In this document: piece after piece, positions 11,797 to 21,899 of the stretch | Position numbering within the stretch: the first letter of the stretch is position 1 | Layout: each line of letters starts with the position of its first letter | NCBI RefSeq assembly: GCF_958450345.1 | Contig: NC_088784.1 | Span: 83,325,747-83,389,746, forward strand | DNA length: 64,000 bases | Reading direction: 5' to 3' | Origin: Calliphora vicina | Taxonomy: Eukaryota; Arthropoda; Insecta; Diptera; Calliphoridae | Notes under the pieces: generated by a model | Database searches by the model: none | What the model was told of the DNA's origin: nothing | What the model saw: only the letters and a program-made list of their open reading frames with translations | Translations under genes and position numbers: made by a program

Positions 11797-12556
11797 ACAA
11801 GTAAGAAAGTATGGTCGGTCAAGCCCGACCATATAATACCCTACACTAAGTAAAAGAGAAAAAAAAAATTTTCTTTTAAAATTTCAATAATTTATATTTT
11901 TGAGTGATTTTCGGAAGTGGGCCTTATATGGGGGCTATGACTAATTATGGACCGATCACCATGAAATTAGGTCGATTTATGTGTATATTGAAGTTAACTA
12001 TGTTGAATTTTGTGTGTTTACCAACATTTTTAAGCGATTTATGCACGTTAAAGTGATTTTCGGAAGCGGGTCTATATGGGAGCTATGACTAATTATGGAC
12101 CGATCGTAACAAAATTTGGTGACATGAATTTTGTGTATATAAAACTTATTTGGAGCGGAATTTGTGGAGATACATATATAATTTATCATTTATGACCGAT
12201 AAAGTCCAATTTCGGGAGGACATTTGTATGGGGGCTAGGTGAAATAATGGACCGATTTCAGCCAGTTTCAATGCATATTATTTTTTAGGCTTGGTGAGCC
12301 GAAAAAATAATATGCATCAAATTTCATCGAAATATCTTCAAAATTGCGACCTGTACTCTGCGCACAAGGTTTACATGGACAGCCAGCCAGCCAGCCGACC
12401 AGACGGACGGACGGACGGACATCGCTTAATCGACTCAGAAAGTGATTCTAAGTCGATCGGTATACTTTAAGGTGGGTGTTAGACTAATATTTTTGGGCGT
12501 TACAAACATCTGCACAAACGCATAATACCCTCCCCACTATGGTGGTGTAGGGTATA
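11797..12556 (+). mobile_element. INE-1/mini-me-like element, family 1, near-complete
   Basis: The best family-1 copy. The 5' part ACAAGTAAGAAAGTATGG carries a hairpin, GGTCGG-TCAAGC-CCGACC (11813-11830), followed by ATAATACCCTACAC. The middle carries two AGCTATGACTAATTATGG-type blocks. Then comes a microsatellite of CAGC then GACG units (12380-12422). The 3' end is ATAATACCCTCCCCACTATG..GGTGTAGGGTATA. The 5' subterminal TACCCTACAC is the inverted complement of the 3' GTGTAGGGTA. Subterminal hairpin, internal GTCY microsatellite, 3' stem-loop and absence of protein fit the INE-1/DINE-1 (Helitron-related) class; that assignment is inference. Confidence 0.8.
12380..12422. repeat. CAGC/GACG microsatellite inside INE-like element
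   Basis: Four CAGC units pass into about five GACG units. Other copies have fewer units (4467, 17345, 33060), so the array varies in length between copies. Confidence 0.85.
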
Positions 12557-13059
12557 AAAATACACCTGTTGTGTGATGGTTGATGAAACTTATGTACTGG
12601 CAGTATTTCAATAGCTTCCGGGTTAAGATTTTTATTATCAATCCCTTTAACATCTTATTACCATCCATAATCACCTTAAAAACAGTATTATGATTTCGTA
12701 GACTAAAGTATATACCTATATTTCGACTTATTTCTAATAAGCCCATCCCGGTTTTGTCACCTATTTTGGAACACCTATATATCCTGTGGATTCTTGTTTA
12801 TTCCTTACTCTCGTTACTTCATTCCACTCTTCTCCATTTGGTATTACGATGATGTAGTATGACTTTGACATATTCTGTTTTAATTCTGTCATATCTTTTA
12901 GATGTAAAAGAAAATACCGTCCAGTAGGCTATTTATTATGACTCGGTTACGTATGAGTAATATTTTTCTAATAAATTGTTTAACATCATCAATTATGCCT
13001 GGCTCTCGAATCATTAATTGGTCATTTCCGAAAATAACTTTAACGACCTAAAATCTCAT
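12557..13059. other. unique spacer
   Basis: No gene or repeat recognised. Confidence 0.4.
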
Positions 13060-13205
13060 AAAAATGTTTTTATCCAAATAAAATATAACAAAAATACGTT
13101 GCATATAGAAGTAAATTACTCGACATAATTTGATGACGATCAGTCCATAATTGTCGTAGCTCCCATATAAGTCCCACTTCCGAAAATAAATTATTGAAAT
13201 TTTAA
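13060..13205 (-). mobile_element. INE-like fragment, family 1
   Basis: Reverse complement contains TTTTCGGAAGTGGGAC, TATATGGGAGCTACGACAAT and TATGGACTGATCG, matching the middle of family 1. Both ends are lost. Confidence 0.6.
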
Positions 13206-13237
13206 GAACGCCTTATGGACGGTTCTCATGATACATA

Positions 13238-14489
13238 TGGGCAATTCCATATTATTGTACGTGACATTTGTACGCCTATAGAGTGGAATAGATTTTGCAA
13301 AATATCGAGCGAAATAAGGGTATATAGTACGTGACATAAAACGGAAGTCATTTTGTGGTACATGTAGAAATATGCGAAAATTTGCGACTAGTGAGAGGCG
13401 TTATGTGTTCTTTTAATTTCTTAAACTAAACGAAATATGTTTCCTTTACAATCTATTATATTTAAATAAAACCAATATTTGGATGATTTTATAATAAAAC
13501 AAGTAAGAGAGCTATATTCGGCTGTGCCGAATCTTATATACCCTTCACCAAATTATACTTTAAGATAAATTTTTTTAAATATTTTTAGGTAAACAAAATT
13601 TAATTTTTTTAATTTTTTTTTTTAATTGTTTTTCAAAATATTTTTTAATTTTTTTTAAAAAAAGTTTTTTAAAAATTTTTTTTTTTAGTTTTTAAATTTT
13701 TTTTTTGGAAAAAAATGTATGACAAAAAATATTTTTTGATGAAAAAAAAATTCGGTTTAAAAAATAGTTTTCCCGATTTTGACCCATTGTAAGTCCAACT
13801 TACTATAGCCTTATCTACATCGTTGCAATGGACTTTGAAATATCTATCATTAGATATCCATATTGTCTATATTAATAACTTAGTAATCCAGATATAGATC
13901 AAAAATATGTCAAAAATCGAGGTTGTCCCGGTTTTTTGCTCATATCTCGGTTATTTATGGACCGATTTTGCTGATTTTAAATAGCAAACTTCTCGAAAGC
14001 ATGTCTGACAGAATTATTGTAGATTTGGTTCCCGAAGATATCTGGGGTCTTCAGAAAATTGATTTCAACAGACAGACAGACGGACATGGCTTAATCGACT
14101 CCGCTATCTATAAGGATCCAGAATATATATACTTTATAGGGTCGGAAATGAAAAATGTAGAAATTACAAACGGAATGACAAACTTATATATACCCTTCTC
14201 ACGAAGGTGAAGGATATACAAATAATATCGTACGTGACATAGTTGACAGAGTTTTCTGTTATAATAAAACAATATACATATATTCTGTAAATATATGTAT
14301 ACATGGAACTTAACCGCAATTTTAGCCTAAAGTTTAGTCAGTTTAAACTATTATTTTTGCCATTAAAATGTTGTAATAAGCTCTAAATATTTTTATTTTA
14401 GTGTTTTCTCCTATTCAAATCATTTTGAAAAACAGTTTCAAGGGTTTTTGGTTTTTCGATCGTGGTAGTCATTCTCGTGGAATTGCCCA
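13238..14489. mobile_element. TIR element with TGGGCAATTCCA ends, holding a nested INE-like copy
   Basis: TGGGCAATTCCA at 13238-13249 is exactly inverted at 14478-14489, and TA sits outside both ends (13236-13237, 14490-14491). This would fit a TA-inserting element, although TA is self-complementary and may be part of the TIR. The word TACGTGACAT occurs at about 13259, 13328 and 14231, that is, near both ends. Removing the nested INE-like element (13499-14218) leaves about 530 bp, the size of a MITE. No transposase is seen. Confidence 0.55.
13499..14218 (+). mobile_element. INE-1/mini-me-like element, family 2, near-complete
   Basis: The 5' start ACAAGTAAGAGAGCTAT carries the palindrome ATTCGGCTGTGCCGAAT (13516-13532), then TATACCCTTCACCAAATT. 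A long A/T-homopolymer zone follows, then GACCCATTGTAAGTCCAACT, the block GTCCCGGTTTTTTGCTCATA, a GACAGACGGACATGG microsatellite zone, ATCGACTCCGCTATCTATAA, GGGTCGGAAATGAAAAATG, and the 3' end TACCCTTCTCACGAAGGTGA. The 5' ATACCCTTCACC and the 3' GGTGAAGGAT are inverted complements with one change. The open frame at 13923-14210 merely follows the repeat. Confidence 0.8.
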
Positions 14490-14879
14490 TATTTAGAAAT
14501 AACTATTTACTTTCTATGAGAGGTGACTCACCCCCTGTTGCGATCCTTCCCAGTTTTTTTTATACTTCATGTCGTGATATGAAGTTGATTCAACTATTTA
14601 CTTTGTACGATAGATACCATGCCCACTAATACAATCCCGCCCATTTTCAACCACACTTCGAACAGTTATAAAATTAGATTCAGACAAAGTTTAAATACTT
14701 TTGCGATTGTAGTTCTTTCGATATTCAAAATTAAAAATGTAAATTGTATGAAAGGTGCCACGTCCATTAATATAATACTGCCCATTTTCACCCAAACTAT
14801 GTAGAATACAAAGAGTAGTATTCGGACAAAATTTGAGGATATTAACAATTATAGTTCTCCAGATATTCGAAAATAACTA

Positions 14880-14925
14880 TGTACTTTATGTGGGTGTTGC
14901 CATGTACTTTATGTGGGTGTTGCCA
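14880..14925. repeat. exact 23-bp tandem duplication
   Basis: TGTACTTTATGTGGGTGTTG plus CCA occurs twice head to tail without a mismatch, so it is recent compared with the surrounding degenerate repeats. Confidence 0.8.
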
Positions 14926-16100
14926 TTAAACCAAGCATATCCATTTTCGGACAAGCTGCGAAATTTTGTAGTACTAATTTCGAGATGATCCAGATGTTGG
15001 TTTTGGCTCTTTTGTACTGTATCAACACGTTCGTGTCTAACTGTAATCGCACAACAACCAAAATATAAAATACCAATGAATTCATTGAGCTTATTAACTG
15101 TGTGAAAGATTAAATATGAGATGAAATATTAATAAAAAAAAAAAATTATATATAAAAATTTCATATTGATGCAGCCATGCCACAACATCATACTTTTTTA
15201 TTTTGTTTAATATGGGTGTACGAGTATAAATAAAAGAATATGATTTAATGATTTCAAATATTTCTTTAATGATATAGATTTATTTTTTTTGGTATATGTG
15301 TCTATGTTTATATTGTTATTAAAGAATTGAAAAAATGCCATACAGTAGCCGAAAAAAATAATAATAATTTTTTTGTAGTTTTTACCAAAAGACACATTCA
15401 CCGAAAGTGAGTTTTAACAGACAAATGCTACAACAAAAAAAGAAAAAATCATGTGAAATGATTAAGAGAAATTAGAAACAAAACGGATTTAATATGGAAT
15501 TTTATGGTTAAAGTAAAATAAAGTGTGTTTGTGTGTTCGACAGTAAGACATATTTTTATATTGGGTTAGAGCTATTTATATATAAATACAACTGCTACGA
15601 TTTCTATTTAAGCTTTTTACACTTGTCATGTCGTGAAATCTTCTAAAGCATTTTTTGGTGTTAAATTTTATTATTTATGATTTTGTCTTTTTAAATCTTA
15701 AGAATTATATTAATAACTTGCAACAGATGTTAAAATATTAAATGATTTAGCTTTAAGAACATAATTTTTTGATTTTTGTTATAAACAAAAATTATGAAAT
15801 CTATTTATTTGTTATATACAATCAAGAATTAACTTAGAATTTAAAATAATTTTATCTTTAGATTTCGATTAATTTCGTTTAAAACTCAATATATTAAAGC
15901 AAACAGCAAACAAAACAAAAACAGATAAAATAATTATTCCGCATAATCAATTATAACTTTTAATACATTCGTAAAGACATGTGTGAGTACATTTTTTTAG
16001 AGATAAACACTTCATTGACACCCAACAACACCCAGATACATGTGTACATACTGACAGATATACAAACATTAAAAGTTACTTACTTGTATGTATATTTAGA

Positions 16101-16119
16101 TATATAGATAGATAGATAG
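16101..16119. repeat. (GATA)n microsatellite
   Basis: About four GATA units after a TATA stretch. Confidence 0.8.
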
Positions 16120-16768
16120 TCGTACATATTTTGTGACATTGTGTTATTTGCTTATAATTTAAGCTTTACTAAATGAAATCAATTTTTATCGCACCTTTTA
16201 CGGATTAATTGTGATATCAGCTCTCGTTCTCGTATGTGTTTAGCAGACTTACTATATACATTCACACTTACTTACTTGCATACAATCATACATAGATACG
16301 TACATAATATGTATGTATAAGTACATATAATCATATATGTTTGGGTGTGCTGTTATACCTAAACGAATTATAAGTTCTTTACTTTGCTTTAGTAAAGCTT
16401 TAGATAAAAATTAATACTCAATAGTCAGTGATAAACAAACTTTAAATGAAAAACTTGGTTATTTTATACAAATTTACTTAAGTAGTTATTACAGATATTA
16501 ATTGTAGAAAAAAAAAATAAAGAAAGTTTACAATCTGTCTGTCTGTTGAAATCCATTTTTCTGAAGCTCCCAAATATTGAAAATGCATCAATATATTATA
16601 CCGCGAATTTTATTATTGCAAATCTGGAAATTGGTTCATAAAGGTGAAAGTTAGGAACAGCAAAATTTTTTTTTTTATTATTTCCTAGAGATAGAGATTT
16701 GCCTGTCAAACTTTTTAGAATCAGCAAAATCGATTTATAAATGGCCGAGTTACCAGAGTAAATAGTAA

Positions 16769-17511
16769 ACAAGTATGAAAGTATGGTCGGTCAAGCCCGA
16801 CCATATAATACCCTACACTAAGTAAAAGTGCAAACACATTTTTCTTTTAAAATTTCAATAATTTCTATTTTTGAGTGATTTTCGGAAGTGGGCCTTATAT
16901 GGGAGATATGACCAATTATGGACCGATCACCATGAAATTATGTCGTGTGATATACGTCTACATTAAAGTTAACTATGTTGAATTTTGTGTGTATACCAAA
17001 ATTTTTAAGCGATTTATGTACGTTAAAGTGATTTTCGGAAGCGGGTCTATATGGGAGTTATGAGTAATTATGGACCGATCGTAACAAAATTTGGTGACAT
17101 GAATTTTGTATATATAAAACTTATTTGGAGCGGAATTTGTGGAGATTCATATATGAATTAAACATTTATGAACGATAAAGTCTAATTTCGGAAGGACATT
17201 TGTATGGGGGCTAGGTGAAATAATGGACCGATTTCAGCCAGTTTCAATACACTTGGTCCTTGGGCCAAAAAATAATATGTACCAAATTTTATCGAAATAT
17301 CTGCAAAATTGCGACCTGTACTCTGCGCACAAGGTTTACAATTACAGCCAGCCAGCCGACCAGCCAGCCAGACAGACGGACGGACATCAGAAAATCGACT
17401 CAGAAAGTGATTCTATATACTTTAAGGTGGGTGTTAGACTAATATTTTTGGGCGTTACAAACATCTGCACAAACGCATTATACCCTCCCCATTATGGTGG
17501 TGTAGGGTATA
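16769..17511 (+). mobile_element. INE-1/mini-me-like element, family 1, near-complete
   Basis: Same layout as the 11.8-kb copy: ACAAGTATGAAAGTATGG, the GGTCGG..CCGACC hairpin, TATAATACCCTACACTAAG, AGCTATGAC-type blocks, a CAGC/GACGG microsatellite (17345-17386), and the 3' end GGTGGTGTAGGGTATA. The ATTCTAAGTCG-ATCGG block is shortened here. The open frames at 17223-17522 are repeat read-through, including the odd SQPTSQPDR stretch coded by the microsatellite. Confidence 0.8.
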
Positions 17512-17681
17512 AAAACAATTAAGAGAGCTATATTCGGCTGTACCGAATCTTATAAACCATTCTCCAAATTGTACATTAAAATACAAATTTTAAATATTTT
17601 TAGGTAAACAAAACTTAATTTTTTTTTAAAAAATTTGTGAAATATTTTTTTCCCAAATTGTTGTTTTTTTCCAAAATGCAA

Positions 17682-17760
17682 CGCACTGTAGTATAGAAAA
17701 GAAAGAGGGATATAACTCTGTAATTTCTAAACGGTTAGTCCGATTTGAATTAAATTGACT
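17682..17760 (+). mobile_element. possible diverged Transib-like MITE left end
   Basis: CACTGTAGTATAGAAAAGAA, then AGAGGGATATAACTCTGTAA and TTTCTAAACGGTTAGTCCGA, aligns with the left end of the 31.6-kb element but with many changes, and the terminal heptamer is altered. The interior and the right end are not recognised. Confidence 0.35.
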
Positions 17761-18514
17761 ATGACCACAAAGAATTTATAAATAGCAGATGGGGAGAATT
17801 AGATTCCGTTAAAAGAGAAATCATACCAGTTGAAGATCAGATAACATAGCGTTGCATTTTTTTGCTCGCAACTGTATATTGTCATTGATACTTAAGTTCA
17901 TTTGCTGCGATTTTAATTCGGCCAGGGATCTGTATCTGTATCTCCTTGTATCGTTCTTTGGCGACATAGGGTCATAACACAAAATACAGAGTAAAATAGG
18001 TTTGGATATTGAAAGCGAAACGCATCGTTAGTTATGCTAGCAAACTGAAACCTAATATACATATGTGAGGAAAATCAAAAATTTTGGAGAATTTGGTTAA
18101 AACATTTTTCGAAAAATAAATCTATACTTAAGCATGCTGAAACTGTTCATATTAATAATTTTTCGTATATCGAGCTACATATATTTCAAATTTAAAAAAA
18201 ATCTAGAGACTGAGATATCAATTCAAATTACATTCTTACAAGACTTTGCATTAACTATAATTATCCTTCATATTACATACAAAACACTCGATTTAAGTTT
18301 TTGAATTTGTGTTAAATGTTAATTCTATGTTTGTGGCTATATTTAATTCTTTTGAATTCGAAATATAATGTGAAATATTTAAATTTATTTTTGGAGGCTG
18401 TACAAGCATATTACTACGAATTTGCTTTAGCGATTCCAATTTAACGGTCTGTAGCGACTGCGTGCAATATTTATCATGTTTATAAATATACTTATCAACA
18501 ATGTCGACAGCATT
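17761..18514. other. unique spacer
   Basis: No gene recognised. The minus-strand open frame at 18293-18577 runs into the LTR-like segment and is not supported as a gene. Confidence 0.4.
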
Positions 18515-18680
18515 ATTTGTAAGTATGGCAACACTAAACGTTTGTGTTGCTAACGTTAACATTGAAAGCTCTAGCATTCAATAATTCTTGTTTTGTCCGT
18601 TAAGAACAATCGAGGTTACTCGAATGAAGATGGCACTCTCTATAAATAGTAGCAGCATTTGCAGTAGTGAATGATTTTAT
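18515..18680 (+). mobile_element. LTR-like fragment
   Basis: GTAAGTATGGCAACACTAAA, GTTAAGAACAATC, GATGGCACTCTCTATAAATA and GCAGCATTTGCAGTAGTGA correspond in order to a sequence at 42530-42760. The TATAAATAG box followed by GCAG words is the look of an LTR promoter. No gag or pol is seen nearby, so it would be a solo or truncated LTR. The mariner remnant begins right after it. Confidence 0.4.
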
Positions 18681-18689
18681 TATAGGCAC

Positions 18690-19187
18690 TGTGAATCGTC
18701 TCCCAGAGATAGCGTTCGGCTTCGATAGAAACAAATATTAGTCGGACGGAGAAAGGTCTGCACTATAAGCGGGTCCCAATCACTTCAGCAGCTCATAATA
18801 TATAGGATCCTTTTGCTCCCACCAAATATACGTACCATAACAATTGAAGCTGAGAGACCTTGAAAGACGATTTAAAAGTCTCTCAGCTTCAATTCTTTTT
18901 GGAATTGCTGCTTGAGTAGCTCCCATTGACTACAATGTTCATGGAGTAATGCCTCCAATTCTTGGTCTTCAAACCTTTTTGGTTGGGTTTTGTCTTCCGT
19001 GTCAAAATCACCACTTCTAAACCGAAGAAACCATCTCTCGCACATTGAACCCGATGGATTACATTAACCATAAGCTTTAGGAGCAATCAATGTGCTTTAG
19101 CGGTATTTTTTTTTAAATTAAAGAAGTAAAGCAAAACAGCCCGCATATGACGCTTTGTTGGAACAAAATTCAACATTTGCGAATGAA
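18690..19187 (-). pseudogene. mariner transposase remnant with deletion and inverted segment
   Basis: On the reverse strand, 18775-18700 matches the C-terminal YSPDLAPSD...SLG block and 18840-18776 matches WWEQKDPIYYELLK. A jump removes what should lie between. Positions 18845-18861 and 18881-18897 form an exact 17-bp inverted repeat (AATTGAAGCTGAGAGAC), because a piece around the LERRF codons is present in flipped orientation. From 18890 to 19187 is the N-terminal part, with stops. It ends where the next INE-like element begins. Confidence 0.75.
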
Positions 19188-20664
19188 ACAAGTAAGAGTA
19201 CTATATTCGGCCGTGCCGAATATTAAATACCATCCACCTAAATATGATGGTATAACAACTAAAATAATATAACAATTGTTAGAAAGAGTTGTTTACGCAG
19301 AAGATATTTTATTTCAAATGTACAAAAAATTTTATCTAATTCAGCAATTTATAACTAAAATTACTATTAGAGCGTATGAAATTTAACAATTTATATACTT
19401 AATAATTAGTTAATACGTTTGGATAAAAATGTTTCCCTTTTAACCACAAGTGAAGAAACAGAGTATAAAAATGGGTATACAAAATATTTGGTTGTGGGAC
19501 TTATGTGGGAGCTATGACCTATTATGATTCGATTGTCATAAAATATTTTAACGTGATTTTTATGTGTTTATATGAGAGCTGTGGCCAATTATGGACCAAT
19601 ATTCACAAAAATCAGTATTATGATTTTTGAATACAAATTACTGATCCGTGTACTATTTTGGTTTAATATTTGGATACTATGACCTATTATGGTCCTAAGT
19701 ATTTGAGGGCTATTTTTTTAGAATTTCATATAAACAACGCTATTAACAAGAGTGGACCTTATATGGGAGCTATGCCGAATTATGGACCAATATTTAAAAA
19801 ATCTTGTAGTACGATTCTTGGATACAAATTACTGATCGGTGTAACATTTTGGTTCAGTATAGATTTTTTTGGGATATTTGTGCAGGTTATTGTGTTTTTC
19901 GGAAGTGGTCCTTATATGGGAGCTATAACCAATTATCGGCCGATCTTCATAGAAATAGGAACAGCGATTTTGGTGTATATGGGGATTATTTATGTCGAAT
20001 TTCAACTTGATAGCGACATTTATAAGACATTTATGCTTATTTAAGAGATTTTCGGAAGTGTACTTTTTATGGGGGCTATGGTCAAATGTGGGCCGATCCA
20101 CGAAAAATTTTGTAATATAATTTTATTTACCACGAAACTTATTTTTCCTGAATTTTCTATGGATATTCCTATTCTGTAGGCATTTATAGACCATAGAACC
20201 ATATTTTCTCCAGAAACGAATGCAAAATTTGCAATATATTTACAAAAATTACCAAAGATATGTGAAAATTACACTAATTTACAAATCAGACATTTTTGTT
20301 TGCTCATGGAATGAAAGTTATATTTTTGAGAAGAGCTAGGGATGCTAGTTAATTGACCATTTTTTGTTTCCCACCTATACGTCAAAATTTTGAGATATAT
20401 AGGTTTTTATTTTTCACCTGTTCTGAGTACTACTAATACATACTGTAGTGTACCGAATTGTAGTAATTAAGTATTTACATCGTTTTTGGGTACTCAACAC
20501 TCTGGCGAAGCTACTAGATACTTTCAGAGTTGTATTCTTTTGACAAATTCCAAAAAAAATTAACGGGAAAAAAATAAATACTGTTTAAAAGTACATCTTT
20601 CCTGTATATAAAGGTTAATAAATCGCTATTAAATACAAAACTCTAAAGTAGAAACTATTTTAAA

Positions 20665-20784
20665 ATGTCTTCTAGGAATTGTAAAATAAACCCAGACCAT
20701 TTTTGTGTTATTTGCGGAAAAATTATTCAGTCAAATCGAGGTTTTCCTATAACACAAACACTGCAAAACGCTTATTTACATTAA
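20665..20784 (+). pseudogene. N-terminal piece of arthropod repeat protein (CVICGK motif)
   Basis: The frame starts at ATG 20665 with SRNCKINPDHFCVICGK, then hits a stop at 20782 in the frame used. In this family the N-terminus is a short segment with the pattern NPD.FC.ICG, a likely zinc-binding region. The fragment is about 39 codons. The middle of the protein is missing, so the reading frame does not connect to the downstream C-terminal part. Family identity is by recognition, and the biochemical function is unknown. Confidence 0.6.
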
Positions 20785-20789
20785 CAAAT

Positions 20790-21300
20790 TTCGTAAAAGC
20801 TTTAAATAAGACAAAACCAGCATTTCCATATTTATGCAGCGTGTTCCCGAGTCTTTCTGAGGCTAAACTAAAAGAAGGGATATTTGCGGGTCCTCAAAGA
20901 AGAAAAAATTTGGTTGATACCAAATTTGAGTGCCTATTAACCGATGTTGAAAATGCAGCATGGAATTCTTTTAAACTTGTTGTTCAAGAATTTTTGGGGA
21001 ATAAGTAAAGTCAAAATTACAAAGATATTGTTGCGAATTTATTACATAATTTCGAACTGATGGGTGTAAATATATCGCTCAAAATTAACTTTTTATATTC
21101 TCATGTGGATTTTTTTCCGGAAAACCTCGGGCACATGAGTAACGAACATGGAGAGCGTTTCCATCAAGATTTGAAGTTTTTCGAGAGGAATTATCAAGGT
21201 TTTTGGGATCAGAATATGCTAGGAGACTACTGTTGAAGTGTCGTGAGGAAGACAAATGAAAATAATGATAAAAAGAGGACTAAACACTTCACTTTTAATT
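20790..21300 (+). pseudogene. C-terminal part of arthropod repeat protein (GERFHQD motif)
   Basis: Open from 20703 to a TAA at 21006-21008, then continuing in the same frame. Motifs in order are FPSLSEAKLKEGIFAGPQ (near 20850-20900), WNSFKLVVQEFLGNK followed by the stop, SQNYKDIVANLL, LYSHVDFFPENLG, SNEHGERFHQDLKF, RNYQGFWDQNMLGDYC and another stop. The order is that of the known repeat family. The stop after LGNK replaces what should be a coding triplet. About 170 codons of the C-terminus survive. Confidence 0.65.
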
Positions 21301-21792
21301 TTGTTGTCCTAATTTAATGTACATTTTTATATGTTTCGTTTTTAATAAATATCTCAAAAGTTTGACGTCCTGGAATTTTTTTAATATTTTTTCCGAAGTT
21401 AGAAGACCTAAATACACAAATCCCCATATGTTTTAATTCATGAGCAAAAACCTTGTAAACTAGTGTTATCAATTTTTTTTTAAGGTTATCCTACATTTCA
21501 ATTCATAACTTTGGTTCCACTGTACCGATTTTGTTGATTTTCAATACCAAACTGCCTAGGACAATAACTCTTGTAACTCTACTAAGTTTGTTTGCGTATT
21601 TTGGACGTGAGCGTGTTTTACATAGACGGACAGACGGACAGACGGACATGGCTCAATTGACTTAGAATTTCATAAGGATCAATAATATATATACTTTGTT
21701 GGGTCTCAGATGAATATGTCTCAATGTTACACACGGAATGACAAACTTATATATATCCTCATTCACCACTTATGGTGGTAAATGGTATAAAA

Positions 21793-21899
21793 ATACTTTG
21801 TGCTTTACACTATAATGTTCAAAAACTAAGTGTGAATAAATGACAGATATTTGTGTACCCATCTATTGTAAATCCCGCATTTTTATGTCATGCACCCAA
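21793..21899 (-). mobile_element. mariner end fragment with TIR
   Basis: TTTACACTATAATGTTCAA, AATAAATGACAGATAT and the TIR AATCCCGCATTTTTATGTCA (21871-21899) match the transposase-5' end of the composite mariner at 38.3-38.43 kb. Only the outer 107 bases are present, without transposase sequence. It abuts the 3' end of the INE-like envelope. Confidence 0.7.

Larger units (their letters stand above)
14492..16768. other. AT-rich spacer with small tandem repeats
   Basis: No gene. Between about 14610 and 14960 are degenerate units of about 140 bp (GCCCACTAATACAATCCCGC and similar words, ending CCCATTTTC). There is also an exact 23-bp tandem pair at 14880-14902 and 14903-14925. A short GATA run lies at 16101-16119. 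The region from 15400 to 16500 looks unique. Confidence 0.5.
20380..21367 (+). mobile_element. TIR-bounded unit carrying the GERFHQD repeat protein
   Basis: CGTCAAAATTTTGAGATAT at 20380-20398 is inverted at 21349-21367 with one mismatch. Between them is a decayed copy of an uncharacterised protein family seen as repeats in many arthropod genomes (see the two pseudogene entries). A protein-coding unit bracketed by inverted repeats suggests a DNA transposon. The outer limits may extend some tens of bases further. Confidence 0.5.
19188..21790 (+). mobile_element. INE-like envelope, family 3, with inserted repeat-protein unit
   Basis: The 5' start is ACAAGTAAGAGTACTAT with the palindrome ATTCGGCCGTGCCGAAT (19205-19221), followed by AATACCATCCACC. 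The middle carries several GGAGCTATGACC-type blocks (19500-20100). The 3' part carries GGACAGACGGACAGACGGAC, TCACACGGAATGACAAACTT-like words and ATTCACCACTTATGGTGGTA then AATGGTATA. The 5' ATACCATCCACC and the 3' GGTGGTAAATGGTAT are rough inverted complements. I infer one element about 1.5 kb long, split by the TIR unit at about 20380-21367. It could instead be two different INE fragments flanking that unit. The 124-codon frame at 19670-20044 is repeat read-through. Confidence 0.5.

Noticed and set aside
17223..17522. 99-codon frame with SQPADQPARQTDGHQ
   Set aside because: Microsatellite-coded residues inside an INE-like element.
19670..20044. Longest open frame in the window (124 codons)
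   Set aside because: It lies wholly in INE-like repeat blocks, and its translation is just the repeated GGAGCTATGACCAATTATGG-type sequence. No domain, no start context.
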